Positions 25,705 to 34,344 of a DNA stretch of 35,495 bases are shown here, in pieces. Both the position numbers and the translations under genes were made by a program. The stretch is taken from positions 1-35,495 of the forward strand of contig JASJAT010000043.1 in the NCBI GenBank assembly GCA_030066885.1, in the 5' to 3' direction. Below the pieces are notes generated by a model, which did no database searches, was not told the origin of the DNA, and worked only from the letters and a program-made list of their open reading frames with translations. This stretch comes from Arenicellales bacterium (GTDB lineage Bacteria > Pseudomonadota > Gammaproteobacteria > Arenicellales > JAANXG01). Numbering within the stretch: the first letter of the stretch is position 1; each line of letters begins with the position of its first letter.

Positions 25705-26094
25705 ATGCGCCAATTGATCATGAGTACAGTACTGGTTGCCGTTTGGGCCATCGCGTTGGCGCAAGACCCGGTGGAAATTCCCAATCCGCCTGCGATCCCG
25801 ACCGAAGAAGAACGCATACGAGCTGAGCAAGCTGCTAAACAATACGCTACAGAGAACGACCAAGGGGAAGAAGATCTAGGTGGTGTGCAAACCAGAGAGT
25901 TTGTTGTGGGAAACAATACCATTACTGAGTTTAGCAGAGGCGGGCATGTTTTCATGTTGAAGGTGAAACCAAAAAACGCCCCAGCGCAGTACATCGACGA
26001 ATCGATGCCGGGCGGGAATCTCACCCCGAGCGATCCCGGAATTTCTGAAAACACACAAACGAATTTACCGAAATGGAGACTCGGTAGTTTCTAA
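25705..26094 (+). CDS. DUF2782 domain protein, secreted
   Basis: I use the ATG at 25705, preceded by GGAGAGGGA; a longer upstream frame has no start signal and no coding character. The 129-residue product has a signal peptide (LIMSTVLVAVWAIALAQD), then a Pro/Glu-rich segment and VVGNNTITEFSRGGHVFMLKVKPKNAPAQYIDES, the core of DUF2782. Such genes commonly neighbour polA in gammaproteobacteria, often with a homoserine kinase gene, absent here. It is divergent from polA with a short gap. Function unknown. Confidence 0.8.
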   Translation: MRQLIMSTVLVAVWAIALAQDPVEIPNPPAIPTEEERIRAEQAAKQYATENDQGEEDLGGVQTREFVVGNNTITEFSRGGHVFMLKVKPKNAPAQYIDESMPGGNLTPSDPGISENTQTNLPKWRLGSF

Positions 26095-26196
26095 CCATAG
26101 CCAACGAACAAACTACTAGAGCGCGGCGGTGTAATGTCGGATCTTGGAGCTGTATTGGAGCGAGGTCATCGTTTGCCAAAAGAAGGGTAACGCAGA

Positions 26197-26238
26197 AAAG
26201 TTAAAGGACAAGGTCCATTTCCGTTGACTTTAAACTTT
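26197..26238. repeat. AT-rich inverted repeat upstream of the secreted Cys protein
   Basis: AAAGTTAAAG (26197-26206) is nearly the reverse complement of CTTTAAACTTT (26228-26238), with GGAC/GTCC inside. TTGACT (26224-26229) lies in the right half and could be a -35 box. The arms share the AAAGTT/AAAG pattern with the repeat near 9344. Confidence 0.25.
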
Positions 26239-26338
26239 GAGCCGTCAAATAAGGTGTTACCTTTATTCCCGTTCAGCGTTATATAGTAGTGCTGTTCTGT
26301 GGGAGAGTGATACCAGTCAGGTTTTTTATCCCCCGTTT

Positions 26339-26722
26339 ATGATGGTATATAAAAGGTTATTTGCAGTTGTGTGCCTGGGAACACTGGGGCTCACATCGTT
26401 GAATCTTGTGGGCGCCGCCGATTTTCGCATGTATACGGCAAACAAGTTGATGCAACAAAGAGAAGTGACATTCGTCCTCAACACCGACGAGCCCGGATGT
26501 CATAACTTGATCAAGAAACGTCGAATATATCGAGTAGCCCAAATCGGTTTTGAAAGCTGCACCGTTTACTCTGAAAAAAACTGTGAAGAGGGAACGGAAA
26601 TACCGGTGAGCTGGAAAAACAAGAAGGACCCTATCACTTCCTTTACTCGAGGAGCGCGTTGGTTCTTGCCAGGTGAGCGAGGGTCCAAAATGCGCTCCTG
26701 GAAATGTGAAGGCGAATCGTAG
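26339..26722 (+). CDS. Small exported protein with paired cysteines, unknown function
   Basis: The longest frame starts further upstream with TTG, but the ATG pair at 26339/26342 gives a clean signal peptide (KRLFAVVCLGTLGLTSLNLVGAAD), so I start here (127 residues). The mature part of about 100 residues has four cysteines (GCHNLI, ESCTVY, KNCEEG, WKCEG), probably two disulphides in the periplasm, and ends basic. It ends 9 bases before the histone-deacetylase-like gene, so the two are likely cotranscribed. No family is recognised, and no clear ribosome binding site is seen. Confidence 0.65.
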   Translation: MMVYKRLFAVVCLGTLGLTSLNLVGAADFRMYTANKLMQQREVTFVLNTDEPGCHNLIKKRRIYRVAQIGFESCTVYSEKNCEEGTEIPVSWKNKKDPITSFTRGARWFLPGERGSKMRSWKCEGES

Positions 26723-26731
26723 CCTCTAGAG

Positions 26732-27664
26732 ATGGTTCGAATATATTTTGGCGATGACCTTGGCCGTTACGGCTTTGGTGACGGCCATCCATTTGGGCCG
26801 GACCGAATCCACGCGTTCTGGAAGGAGACAATTAAACAAGGTCTCGACAAAAAGGTACAGATTGCAAATCCGGTGATATGCGTTGAACAGGATATAACCC
26901 GTTTTCACACTTCACAATACGTGGAGAAAGTCAAAAGCCAATCCAGCTCTGGTACCGGATATCTAGACTACGGTGACACACCGGCGTTTCAAGGTATGTT
27001 CGAGGCCACTTCTTACGTAATCGGCTCTGACCTGGACGGATTGGAGCAGGCGATAAATGGGGAGTATCCCAGGGTATTCGTACCGATCGCTGGGTTACAC
27101 CATGCGCGACGTGACACTGCCGCTGGATTCTGCGTCTTCAACGATGCCGGTATCTTGATCGAGACGCTACGCCAGCGGTTTGGCGTTAAGCGCGTCGCGT
27201 ACGTCGACATAGATGCTCACCATGGAGATGGCGTGTTCTATGCATTCGAAAGCGACCCTGACTTAGTGTTTGCAGATATCCATGAGGATGGACGCTTCTT
27301 GTACCCAGGCACTGGCTTTGCTGAAGAAACAGGTACCGGTGCTGCCCAAGGGACCAAGTTAAATATCCCGCTGCCCCCAGGCGCAGACGATACCGTGTTT
27401 CGTGCTGCATGGCCCAGGGTGGAAGAATTTGTACGCCAAGGGAGGCCCGAGTTTATTCTGTTGCAAGCCGGGGCAGACAGCATTGCCGGTGACCCCATTA
27501 CGCACATGGCATTTTCACCGAAGGCCCATGGGTACGCTGCCCAAAGCCTGTGCCGTATCGCGGATGAATTCTGTAACGGTCGTATTATTGCAATGGGTGG
27601 AGGCGGGTATAACCGCACTAATTTAGCGCTGGGTTGGAACGAAGTCGTTAAGGCAATGCTTTAG
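26732..27664 (+). CDS. Histone deacetylase family hydrolase (AcuC/acetylpolyamine amidohydrolase-like)
   Basis: The 310-residue protein has the class II arginase/deacetylase core: GLHHARRDTAAGFCVFND with His123 and His124, the zinc ligands Asp161 and His163 in VDIDAHHGDGVFYAF, Asp249 in LLQAGADS, and the glycine-rich GGGGYN near the C-terminus containing the transition-state tyrosine. All catalytic residues are therefore present. Bacterial members deacetylate polyamines, acetyl-lysine or acetylated small molecules. It has no signal peptide, unlike its exported neighbour. Confidence 0.9.
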   Translation: MVRIYFGDDLGRYGFGDGHPFGPDRIHAFWKETIKQGLDKKVQIANPVICVEQDITRFHTSQYVEKVKSQSSSGTGYLDYGDTPAFQGMFEATSYVIGSDLDGLEQAINGEYPRVFVPIAGLHHARRDTAAGFCVFNDAGILIETLRQRFGVKRVAYVDIDAHHGDGVFYAFESDPDLVFADIHEDGRFLYPGTGFAEETGTGAAQGTKLNIPLPPGADDTVFRAAWPRVEEFVRQGRPEFILLQAGADSIAGDPITHMAFSPKAHGYAAQSLCRIADEFCNGRIIAMGGGGYNRTNLALGWNEVVKAML

Positions 27665-27720
27665 CCCATCCGGTGTCGAACCCTAAACTCGAACTTTTGC
27701 TACAACGGCATCAAAAATAT

Positions 27721-27810
27721 TTCTCGCCAAGACGCCAAGCTCGCTAAGGTTATTGGATCGAACATACTACTATTCCACTTCTTGGCGTACTTTGCGTCTT
27801 CGCGAGAGAA
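27721..27810. repeat. Imperfect palindromic repeat with 7-base periodicity (possible MITE)
   Basis: The left arm TTCTCGCCAAGACGCCAAG (27721-27739) and the reverse complement of the right arm (ending near 27809) share TCTCGC-AAGACGC-AAG-CGC-AAG with single-base differences at every seventh position. The two arms are about 30 bases each around a 30-base centre. Similar TTTGCGTC/CGCGAGAA palindromes are found in many unrelated bacteria. It lies between the HDAC-like gene and the GGDEF gene. Confidence 0.55.
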
Positions 27811-27862
27811 AAGACTTGTTTTAAAAAAGTGGCGGTGTGAGTGAGCTAGGAATCTTTTGAGA

Positions 27863-28672
27863 TTAGGCAGCCAAGTCGGTGCGGACGCGATCCGCCCCCT
27901 GGGTTCGCGCCAGGTTCATGGCACGATTGGCCCGAGCTAGCAGGCTCTGCAGATCGTCACCAAGCCGGAACATCGTTACACCGATGCTTGCGGTTAGCGT
28001 TAAAGCCACTCCTCTCTTGCCTGGGAACTGGGCACGGGACACGGCTTCACGCAAGCGCTCACCGATGTGACGGGCGCCCTCTATAGGAGTTTCAGGAAGC
28101 AAGGCGATGAATTGGTCGTCTCCCCAACGACCCAAGCGATCGGGCATGCGCAAAGTATCCCCCAGCTCATCCGCAATAACCACCAGTGCATTATCCGTTA
28201 CAGATTGGCTGTATTGCTCTTCCACTTCCTTTAAATGATCAATGCCTATAACAGCTACCGCGAGAGTATTGCCATAGCGTTCCCCCAATGCCATCAGTTC
28301 GAGCAACTTTATTGTCAAGCCGCGTTGGTTGAGTACATGCGTTAGGGGGTCGATGTCCGCCTGATCGACAATCTCACCCCTTTTCGTCAAGGACGCTTCG
28401 GCATCGGTGCTTTGTTGATCCCGAAATAACCATGTACAAACAATCGCGAATATCACCCCGATACATACGGCCTGCAGTATTACTAGCGAAGTTGACGAAA
28501 TGATTTCTCCGGTCAAGATTGGCGCCACCATGAGCACCAGCAGGCTCACGGCAAATCCTATCAAACCATAGAGCAGGGTAATTCTTCTGAGAAGTGGCTT
28601 AACCACGGGAAGGCGAGTGTTCTGCATTAAACACAAATATAGCTTATATTTCCAGGAATGCACTCGATTCAA
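27863..28672 (-). CDS. Membrane protein with degenerate GGDEF domain
   Basis: The 269-residue protein has two membrane helices at about residues 30-50 (LLYGLIGFAVSLLVLMVAPIL) and 60-82, then a short linker and a GGDEF domain with DPLTHVLNQRG. The signature reads GDDQF in RLGRWGDDQFIALLPE instead of GGDEF, changing the second Gly and the Glu needed for catalysis, so cyclase activity is unlikely. The inhibitory RxxD site is intact (RMPD, five residues before), so it may bind c-di-GMP as a receptor. The ATG overlaps the uvrD stop by four bases. It probably sits in the inner membrane. Confidence 0.82.
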   Translation of the reverse strand: MNRVHSWKYKLYLCLMQNTRLPVVKPLLRRITLLYGLIGFAVSLLVLMVAPILTGEIISSTSLVILQAVCIGVIFAIVCTWLFRDQQSTDAEASLTKRGEIVDQADIDPLTHVLNQRGLTIKLLELMALGERYGNTLAVAVIGIDHLKEVEEQYSQSVTDNALVVIADELGDTLRMPDRLGRWGDDQFIALLPETPIEGARHIGERLREAVSRAQFPGKRGVALTLTASIGVTMFRLGDDLQSLLARANRAMNLARTQGADRVRTDLAA

Positions 28673-30822
28673 AGGATCTCTAGATTAGCATAAGCCAACA
28701 CTAGCCACTTGTTTCCAACTGATTCAAAGTTCACCTGTACCCGGGTGTGTTCACCACGACCCTCAACACTAAGGACTATCCCTTCTCCAAAAGAACTGTG
28801 TCTCACTTGTTTGCCGAGTTGTACCGAACCACCGTTGTCTTCCCGTGCGTTGGCGAACGAGAAACGATCCCTCGTACCAGGGCCGCTGCTGCGCACTTCG
28901 ACTAACATTTCGTCAGGGATTTCACCGAGGAATCTGGACGGCGAACCGTAAGTCTCTCGGCCGTACAAATGACGCACTTCTGCGTAACTAATGTAGAGGA
29001 GCTTCATAGCACGGGTCATACCCACATAACACAAACGCCGCTCTTCTTCCAACCGCCCGGGTTCTTGTAAGGACCGCTGGTGCGGAAACAATCCTTCTTC
29101 CAGCCCAGTTAGAAACACCAACGGGAATTCCAGGCCCTTGGCGGAGTGCAGGCTCATGAGTTGTACGCAATCCTCCCATTCCTCTGCCTGACCTTCCCCC
29201 GATTCCAGAGCCGCGTGAGAAAGAAACGCAGATAAAGTGTCGGTACCGTCCTCCTCGTCATGGTCGTAGTTACGCGCCGCCGTGATGAGCTCCTCTAAGT
29301 TTTCCACTCGGGTCTGCGCCTTCTCTCCTTTTTCCTTAGCGAAGTGTGCGAGCAATCCGCTGTGGTGTAGTGTTTGTTCTACCTGGTCGGCCAGCGTTTT
29401 TCCTTCTAGCAGACTGGCCAGCTGTTCGATCAAATCCAAGAAAAGACTGAGCGAAGAAATCGCGCGCGACGACAATTCCTTTGTATGCACCAGGGCCCGC
29501 GCTGCATCCCAAAGCGACACCTGGTTCACTCTAGCGTAATCTCGAGTCTGTTCGAGGGTTCGATTCCCGATGCCACGGGCAGGCACATTGACAATCCGCT
29601 CAAACGACGGATCGTCTTGGCGGCTTGCGACTAAACGCATGTAAGCCAGCGCATCTTTTATTTCGGCCCGCTCGAAGAACCTCAGCCCACCATACACCCG
29701 GTAAGGGATCGCCGCCTGTAAAAGGACTTCTTCAAACACTCTGGATTGTGCGTTGGAGCGATACAATATGGCTGTTTCACTGCGTAAATTGCCTTGATCA
29801 AGCCAACTCTGAATTCGATCTACAACAAACCGGGCTTCGTCGATTTCGTTGTAGGCTACGTATAGCCTAACCGGCTCCCCCTCTTCGTCGTGAGTCCACA
29901 GGTTTTTTCCCAAGCGGCTTTGATTCTGATCAATGACTGCATTAGCTATATTTAGAATATTTGCTGTAGACCGATAGTTTTGTTCCAAACGAATGACCAT
30001 CGTTCCGGGAAAGTCTTTTTCGAACTGAAGAATGTTCTCAACACGGGCCCCTCGCCACCCGTATATGGATTGGTCATCGTCTCCCACGATGAAAATGTTC
30101 TTATGGGCGGCAGCAAACAATTTGAGCCATTCATATTGAATGGCATTTGTGTCCTGAAACTCATCGACCAAAATATGTTGAAATCTTTGTTGATAGCGTA
30201 CCCGTAGTGGTTCGTTATTCTTAATCAATTCAAACGCACGTAGTAGCAGCTCGGAAAAATCCACTAAAGCGAAACGATCACACAGCTCTTCGTAGGCTCT
30301 ATATATTCTAAGTAGCTCACGCTGTTGAGTATCTATGGTATCTAAGACATGCTTTGAACGACGTCCTTCTTCCTTATGTCCGTTTATGTACCACTGAATC
30401 TGTTTTGGTGGCCAGTATCCTTCGTCCAGATTCAATTCCTTCAACGTACGCTTAATCATCCTGAGTTGGTCATCACTGTCCAGAATTTGGAAACCTTGTT
30501 CTAGCCCGGCTTCATGCCAATGGGCACGCAACAACCGGTGCGCGATGCTGTGGAACGTCCCCATCCACATTCCTCGCATTGGGTATCCCAGCATGTGTTC
30601 AATGCGACCCCGCATTTCTTGCGCAGCCTTGTTGGTAAAAGTGACCGCAAGAATGGACAGCGGCGATACGCCGCATGCTTGTACAACCCAGGCGACACGG
30701 TGTGTTAATACACGTGTTTTACCGCTACCTGCTCCAGCCAGCACCAACAGAGACCCGGCAGGAGAGCACACCGCTTCACGTTGTGCATCGTTGAGGGAAT
30801 CAAGAATAAACGAGACATCCAT
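28669..30822 (-). CDS. uvrD: DNA helicase II
   Basis: A 717-residue superfamily 1A helicase, close to the 720 of E. coli UvrD. It opens with DSLNDAQREAV (Q motif), Walker A AGAGSGKTRVLTHR (30-43), VTFTNKAAQEM, VDEFQDTNAIQYEW (motif II), FIVGDDDQSIYGWRGA (III), QNYRSTANIL, LMSLHSAKGLEF (V) and VGMTRAMKLLYIS (VI). It unwinds DNA in nucleotide excision and mismatch repair. The start is preceded by AAGGAG, though 14 bases away. I saw no LexA box in the upstream 100 bases, unlike E. coli uvrD. Confidence 0.96.
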   Translation of the reverse strand: MDVSFILDSLNDAQREAVCSPAGSLLVLAGAGSGKTRVLTHRVAWVVQACGVSPLSILAVTFTNKAAQEMRGRIEHMLGYPMRGMWMGTFHSIAHRLLRAHWHEAGLEQGFQILDSDDQLRMIKRTLKELNLDEGYWPPKQIQWYINGHKEEGRRSKHVLDTIDTQQRELLRIYRAYEELCDRFALVDFSELLLRAFELIKNNEPLRVRYQQRFQHILVDEFQDTNAIQYEWLKLFAAAHKNIFIVGDDDQSIYGWRGARVENILQFEKDFPGTMVIRLEQNYRSTANILNIANAVIDQNQSRLGKNLWTHDEEGEPVRLYVAYNEIDEARFVVDRIQSWLDQGNLRSETAILYRSNAQSRVFEEVLLQAAIPYRVYGGLRFFERAEIKDALAYMRLVASRQDDPSFERIVNVPARGIGNRTLEQTRDYARVNQVSLWDAARALVHTKELSSRAISSLSLFLDLIEQLASLLEGKTLADQVEQTLHHSGLLAHFAKEKGEKAQTRVENLEELITAARNYDHDEEDGTDTLSAFLSHAALESGEGQAEEWEDCVQLMSLHSAKGLEFPLVFLTGLEEGLFPHQRSLQEPGRLEEERRLCYVGMTRAMKLLYISYAEVRHLYGRETYGSPSRFLGEIPDEMLVEVRSSGPGTRDRFSFANAREDNGGSVQLGKQVRHSSFGEGIVLSVEGRGEHTRVQVNFESVGNKWLVLAYANLEIL

Positions 30823-31112
30823 GGTGTAACCGACGACTCCTTCTAGTCCTATACTATTGCTTCAGGGCCCAGTTGATGGCCGGCCAGGGGCTGACCACTG
30901 GGACAAAATATAGACATCGAGGGATCAAACATTGGGCTAATCTCAGCCTTAAATTTAGGAACTTGAATGCAACACGCAGCCGCCTGGGTGCAATATGCAG
31001 GTTAGATGACGACTTAGCACGCATTATATAAGATTCGGAAGAAATGAGGTGTCGCGGTCTGGCTTGCACCAACTACAGATCTACTGCTTCCAACCACTAA
31101 AACAGCTGGCTT

Positions 31113-31346
31113 TTAAAGCCCGCCTTCCTGGTCTAGTTCGACCAGCTCGTCAAACCCACCAATATGCTTTCCGTTGATGAATATATGGGGTGTAGTTTTT
31201 TGCCCTGTTTTTTTTACGATTTCTTGCTGGAGGACCGGGTTATCGGTTAATTCGAATTCCCTGTAGGATACCTTCCGTTTCTCGAGCAACCTCCTCGCCG
31301 CAGCGCAATAAGGACACTCAGCCGTGGTATAGATTTCGATATTCAT
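31113..31346 (-). CDS. grxC: Glutaredoxin 3
   Basis: The 77-residue protein has the dithiol active site CPYC (Cys11, Cys14), the cis-proline motif TTPHIFINGKHIGGFDEL and YREFELTDNP. Length is slightly short for GrxC (about 83) because the C-terminal helix ends early. It reduces disulphides with glutathione in the cytosol. About 290 bases separate it from uvrD on the same strand; that stretch holds only a palindrome TGGCCGGCCA inside an imperfect CCCAGT/ACTGGG stem and no gene. Confidence 0.93.
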   Translation of the reverse strand: MNIEIYTTAECPYCAAARRLLEKRKVSYREFELTDNPVLQQEIVKKTGQKTTPHIFINGKHIGGFDELVELDQEGGL

Positions 31347-31589
31347 AGCCGATGAGTGTTGGACACATATGTCTGTATTGGAGCCCTGTTAACCGTTCAA
31401 GAATCAAAAATTATCAACTTTCGAGGCTGTGATCTCTCAACCAACGGAGCGTACCTGTCCTTGGAAACGGCTTGCGGTGGTCTAAACTTGAATACTGTCA
31501 CGGACGCCAAGATCGTTTCATTTCGCTGAATTATCGGCACGTGGTCTCTGCATGTAACGAATAGTTATAGCTTAACCGATCAAGTAAAG

Positions 31590-32378
31590 GTGAAAATAGC
31601 ATTGAATTTTGGGTATAGGTTGCGTTGGCCCAATCCTACGCTGTTGGTGATATTACTCTCGTGCGGATTGATTGCCGGGTGTGCCGAATTGCAGTGGGGC
31701 AACCCTGGCGCTAATCCCGAACCTGCCCAACATGTAGAGGAAGCACAACCAGCGCCATCGACCCCGATACCGGCACCAGTGGAAATCGAGCTCCTTCGTC
31801 GAGCGGAAATAGAGCGGGTGCGAGCCCTGGAAAGAGAGGTCGAGCGATTGAAAATAGATTTGGAACGCGCCGAAGACGCGCTCGTCGGCGTCGAGACCGA
31901 ACTTCGAAGTGGACACTCTCGAGCCAATGCTGTCTCGTCCCTCGCTGAGGCACAAATGCAACTCAACAAGGCCGCCAGGACCGCACCTTGGCGAGCGGAG
32001 ACAATTAGCGAAGCACGTGACAAATTGGACATAGCGCAAAAACATATAGACAACGAGTATTTCGGTGCGGCAGTGTTTTTTGTGTATCGAGCCAGTCGCA
32101 TCGTGGAAGAACTCAATCACGAAGCAGACATCGTGGGCAACACTTCACAAGTGATGTTTATCAACCGGCCCCGGGTTAATCTTAGGTCCGGCCCTTCCAA
32201 AACAGATGAGATACTAACCATACTGGTGCGCGGGACACCGGTGGTCAAAGAGAAAAAAATGGACGAATGGTTCTTAGTTCGGACCCTAACGGGTATCGTT
32301 GGCTGGGTGCACTATGAACTTGTCACCAGCAAAGAACGCTACAAAGCATCGTTTATTAGTACAGTAATCGGTGGCTAG
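31590..32378 (+). CDS. SH3-domain lipoprotein with coiled coil
   Basis: The 262-residue protein has an unusual long N-terminus then a lipobox LIAGC (Cys31), a Pro/Ala-rich linker, a coiled coil at about 65-105 (AEIERVRALEREVERLKIDL), a helical region with paired repeats, and a bacterial SH3 (SH3_3) domain from about residue 188 (NRPRVNLRSGPSKTDEILTI) to the C-terminus. It would sit in the outer membrane facing the periplasm and bind peptidoglycan. The GTG start at 31590 is weakly supported (AAAGG immediately upstream). It is convergent with the diguanylate cyclase gene with a 4-base gap. Confidence 0.8.
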   Translation: MKIALNFGYRLRWPNPTLLVILLSCGLIAGCAELQWGNPGANPEPAQHVEEAQPAPSTPIPAPVEIELLRRAEIERVRALEREVERLKIDLERAEDALVGVETELRSGHSRANAVSSLAEAQMQLNKAARTAPWRAETISEARDKLDIAQKHIDNEYFGAAVFFVYRASRIVEELNHEADIVGNTSQVMFINRPRVNLRSGPSKTDEILTILVRGTPVVKEKKMDEWFLVRTLTGIVGWVHYELVTSKERYKASFISTVIGG

Positions 32379-32382
32379 CGAA

Positions 32383-34047
32383 CTAACCTAGGACTCCGGC
32401 GGCACGAACACAGTTGCGTCCTGAGTGTTTGGCGCTGTACAGGGCGCGATCAGCCTCTTCGAACAAAACTTCCTGGCTTTCTGAAAAAGTGGAGACGCCA
32501 GTTGAGATTGTCAGATGCTCATGCGGTGAGCTAGCGTCATTAATAATCATAGCTTTTGCTACGGACGCCCTAAGGGTCTCGGCCAACGCCAGTGCACCTT
32601 CTAAATTGGTGTTGGGTGCCAAAACGGCGAACTCATCTCCCCCGTAGCGGGCAACCAAATCAGAACGCCGACAAGCGTTTTTTAACACCCTTGCGATTTC
32701 GGCAAGAATCTCGTCGCCCTTCGCGTGACCGAATCGGTCATTCCAGTCCTTGAAAAAGTCGACGTCGCACAACACCAGCGCGAGCGATCGCCCACTGTCA
32801 TCCAATTTCGCGACTTCACGGCTGAGGCATTCCTTAAAGAATCGGTAGTTATGCAGTTGGGTGAGCTCATCGGTAGACGATAACCTTTCCAACTCTTTGG
32901 TGTTGCGATCAAGCTGATTTGTCATTGCGTTGAACGCCTGCGTCAACATTCCGATCTCATCGTTAGATGCGCTCTCGGGGATAGCCACCTCTTTTTCACC
33001 ATCCCTTATTCGGCGAACACCCTTCGATAGTTCGTCGATGGGCTTGCTTATTGATACTGCCACGCGGTAGGCAATGATGGAAAACAAAAGGATGATTGTC
33101 AGATTTATCGCCAGTGTCCGCCATAAGATATTCGACACGGGCGCAAAAATGGCGTGATGCGGCTCTTCTACTACGAGCGCCCCATTGATTCTCGGTAAGA
33201 ATATGGATGCACCCACGACGTCCTCTTGCATGCTGTTCTTGTACTCATTCAACACCGGGGTTGATACCGACTTGGGAAGAGGATGTTTGTAAGTACCCGT
33301 AATATTTCCGGAAATATTGGATTTCTTACTGACAGCAATATATCGGCCCACGCTATCGACCATAAACATGATCCCGGCATCGGATAGTTCCCCATTATGT
33401 AATTGGTGTTGCAGTGTCGCTAAATCAATTACAGCATGGAGTGTACCTTGAGCCTTAGTACCGTATTCAGTTATCGGTACAGATATAACCTGTACGTTTC
33501 CTTGGCTTAACGTAAAAACGTTAGTCAAGGACGGTTTGTCGATGGTCGATAACGAAATTCTATCAACGGGATCTAGCTCGATTCTTTTACCGGCCCAAAC
33601 AGTTAAACCGCTGTTTTTGTCGAGTACAAATAGCGATTTGAACTGAGGTGAGTTCTCGATCAAATAGAAGAGAAATTGTTGCATCTCCTTTTTGTCTTCC
33701 TCACTCTTGCTGGCAGTATATTTTGAAATACCTTCGTTGAGTGAGTGGGAATTTGCGAATACACCCACCTCGTGCAGCCTCTGTTGATACAACAAATCCA
33801 CTTTTTGGGAAGTGCGCTGCAATAGTGACGGTAACTTGTGCTCCATTTGGCCGTAAAGAAAATCGCGCATCGAGTGGGTGGAAATTAGGGTAACGACAAA
33901 AGCCGTTAACAAAGTGGCGAAAAATACAAACAAGCTGAACTTGCCACGTAAGCTGGTGCCGCGACTGGGGAATAGTGTGCCGAATCCAGCAAACGGTTTT
34001 CGACCGAATTGCTTTAAAATATCCAGTTTCAGCACTGCTTTCATCAT
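32383..34047 (-). CDS. Membrane diguanylate cyclase with Cache-like sensor and HAMP domain
   Basis: The 554-residue protein has a transmembrane helix near residue 40-55 (FSLFVFFATLLTAFVVTLIS), a periplasmic sensor of about 250 residues resembling a dCache domain (LFVLDKNSGLTVWAG, VDSVGRYIAVSKKSN), a second helix near 310-335, a HAMP domain, and a GGDEF domain with ARYGGDEFAVLAPN at about 465. The active site and the RxxD inhibitory site (RRSD) are both intact, so it should make c-di-GMP and be feedback-inhibited. GGGGGA precedes two adjacent ATGs (34047, 34044); the second has better spacing. Its ligand is unknown. Confidence 0.9.
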   Translation of the reverse strand: MMKAVLKLDILKQFGRKPFAGFGTLFPSRGTSLRGKFSLFVFFATLLTAFVVTLISTHSMRDFLYGQMEHKLPSLLQRTSQKVDLLYQQRLHEVGVFANSHSLNEGISKYTASKSEEDKKEMQQFLFYLIENSPQFKSLFVLDKNSGLTVWAGKRIELDPVDRISLSTIDKPSLTNVFTLSQGNVQVISVPITEYGTKAQGTLHAVIDLATLQHQLHNGELSDAGIMFMVDSVGRYIAVSKKSNISGNITGTYKHPLPKSVSTPVLNEYKNSMQEDVVGASIFLPRINGALVVEEPHHAIFAPVSNILWRTLAINLTIILLFSIIAYRVAVSISKPIDELSKGVRRIRDGEKEVAIPESASNDEIGMLTQAFNAMTNQLDRNTKELERLSSTDELTQLHNYRFFKECLSREVAKLDDSGRSLALVLCDVDFFKDWNDRFGHAKGDEILAEIARVLKNACRRSDLVARYGGDEFAVLAPNTNLEGALALAETLRASVAKAMIINDASSPHEHLTISTGVSTFSESQEVLFEEADRALYSAKHSGRNCVRAAGVLG

Positions 34048-34187
34048 GTCCCCCGACCTGATATACGTACTATTAATATAGACAAAAGGTAGGATAAGTG
34101 GTAGTTTTTTACAGATAAATGGATTTATCCACTATTTTTCAAATACTTATAGAAAGCGCGGATTTAGGGGGAACCTGGCCCTACTTT

Positions 34188-34261
34188 GATGTCACACGCC
34201 CCGCCTCAACCGGGATTGTCCAGTGACATCTACGAGAGGGCTGGTTATGCCCACGGGGCAT
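34188..34261 (+). promoter_or_regulatory. Structured leader before the aminotransferase gene
   Basis: Two stems precede the ribosome site: a perfect 8-bp inverted repeat GATGTCAC/GTGACATC (34188-34195 and 34223-34230) around a 27-base loop, and ATGCCC/GGGCAT (34247-34252 and 34256-34261) with a 3-base loop. A further small palindrome GATAAA/TTTATC lies at 34114-34129. I recognise no known riboswitch class. It could be a leader RNA element or a regulator operator. The divergent gap is 297 bases without a gene. Confidence 0.35.
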
Positions 34262-34344
34262 GTGTTGGCCTGGTTGCTTAGCCGCTAAATCACTAACATA
34301 GCGCCCGAATCACATAGTCGTATGATCCAAAGGAGGGTTTAACA

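Noticed and set aside
30823..30920. LexA (SOS) box upstream of uvrD
   Set aside because: No CTG-N10-CAG pattern was found near the start.
31347..31589. Possible gene or RNA between glutaredoxin and the SH3 lipoprotein
   Set aside because: No frame with coding features, hairpin with U-run or recognised RNA was seen in the 243 bases.
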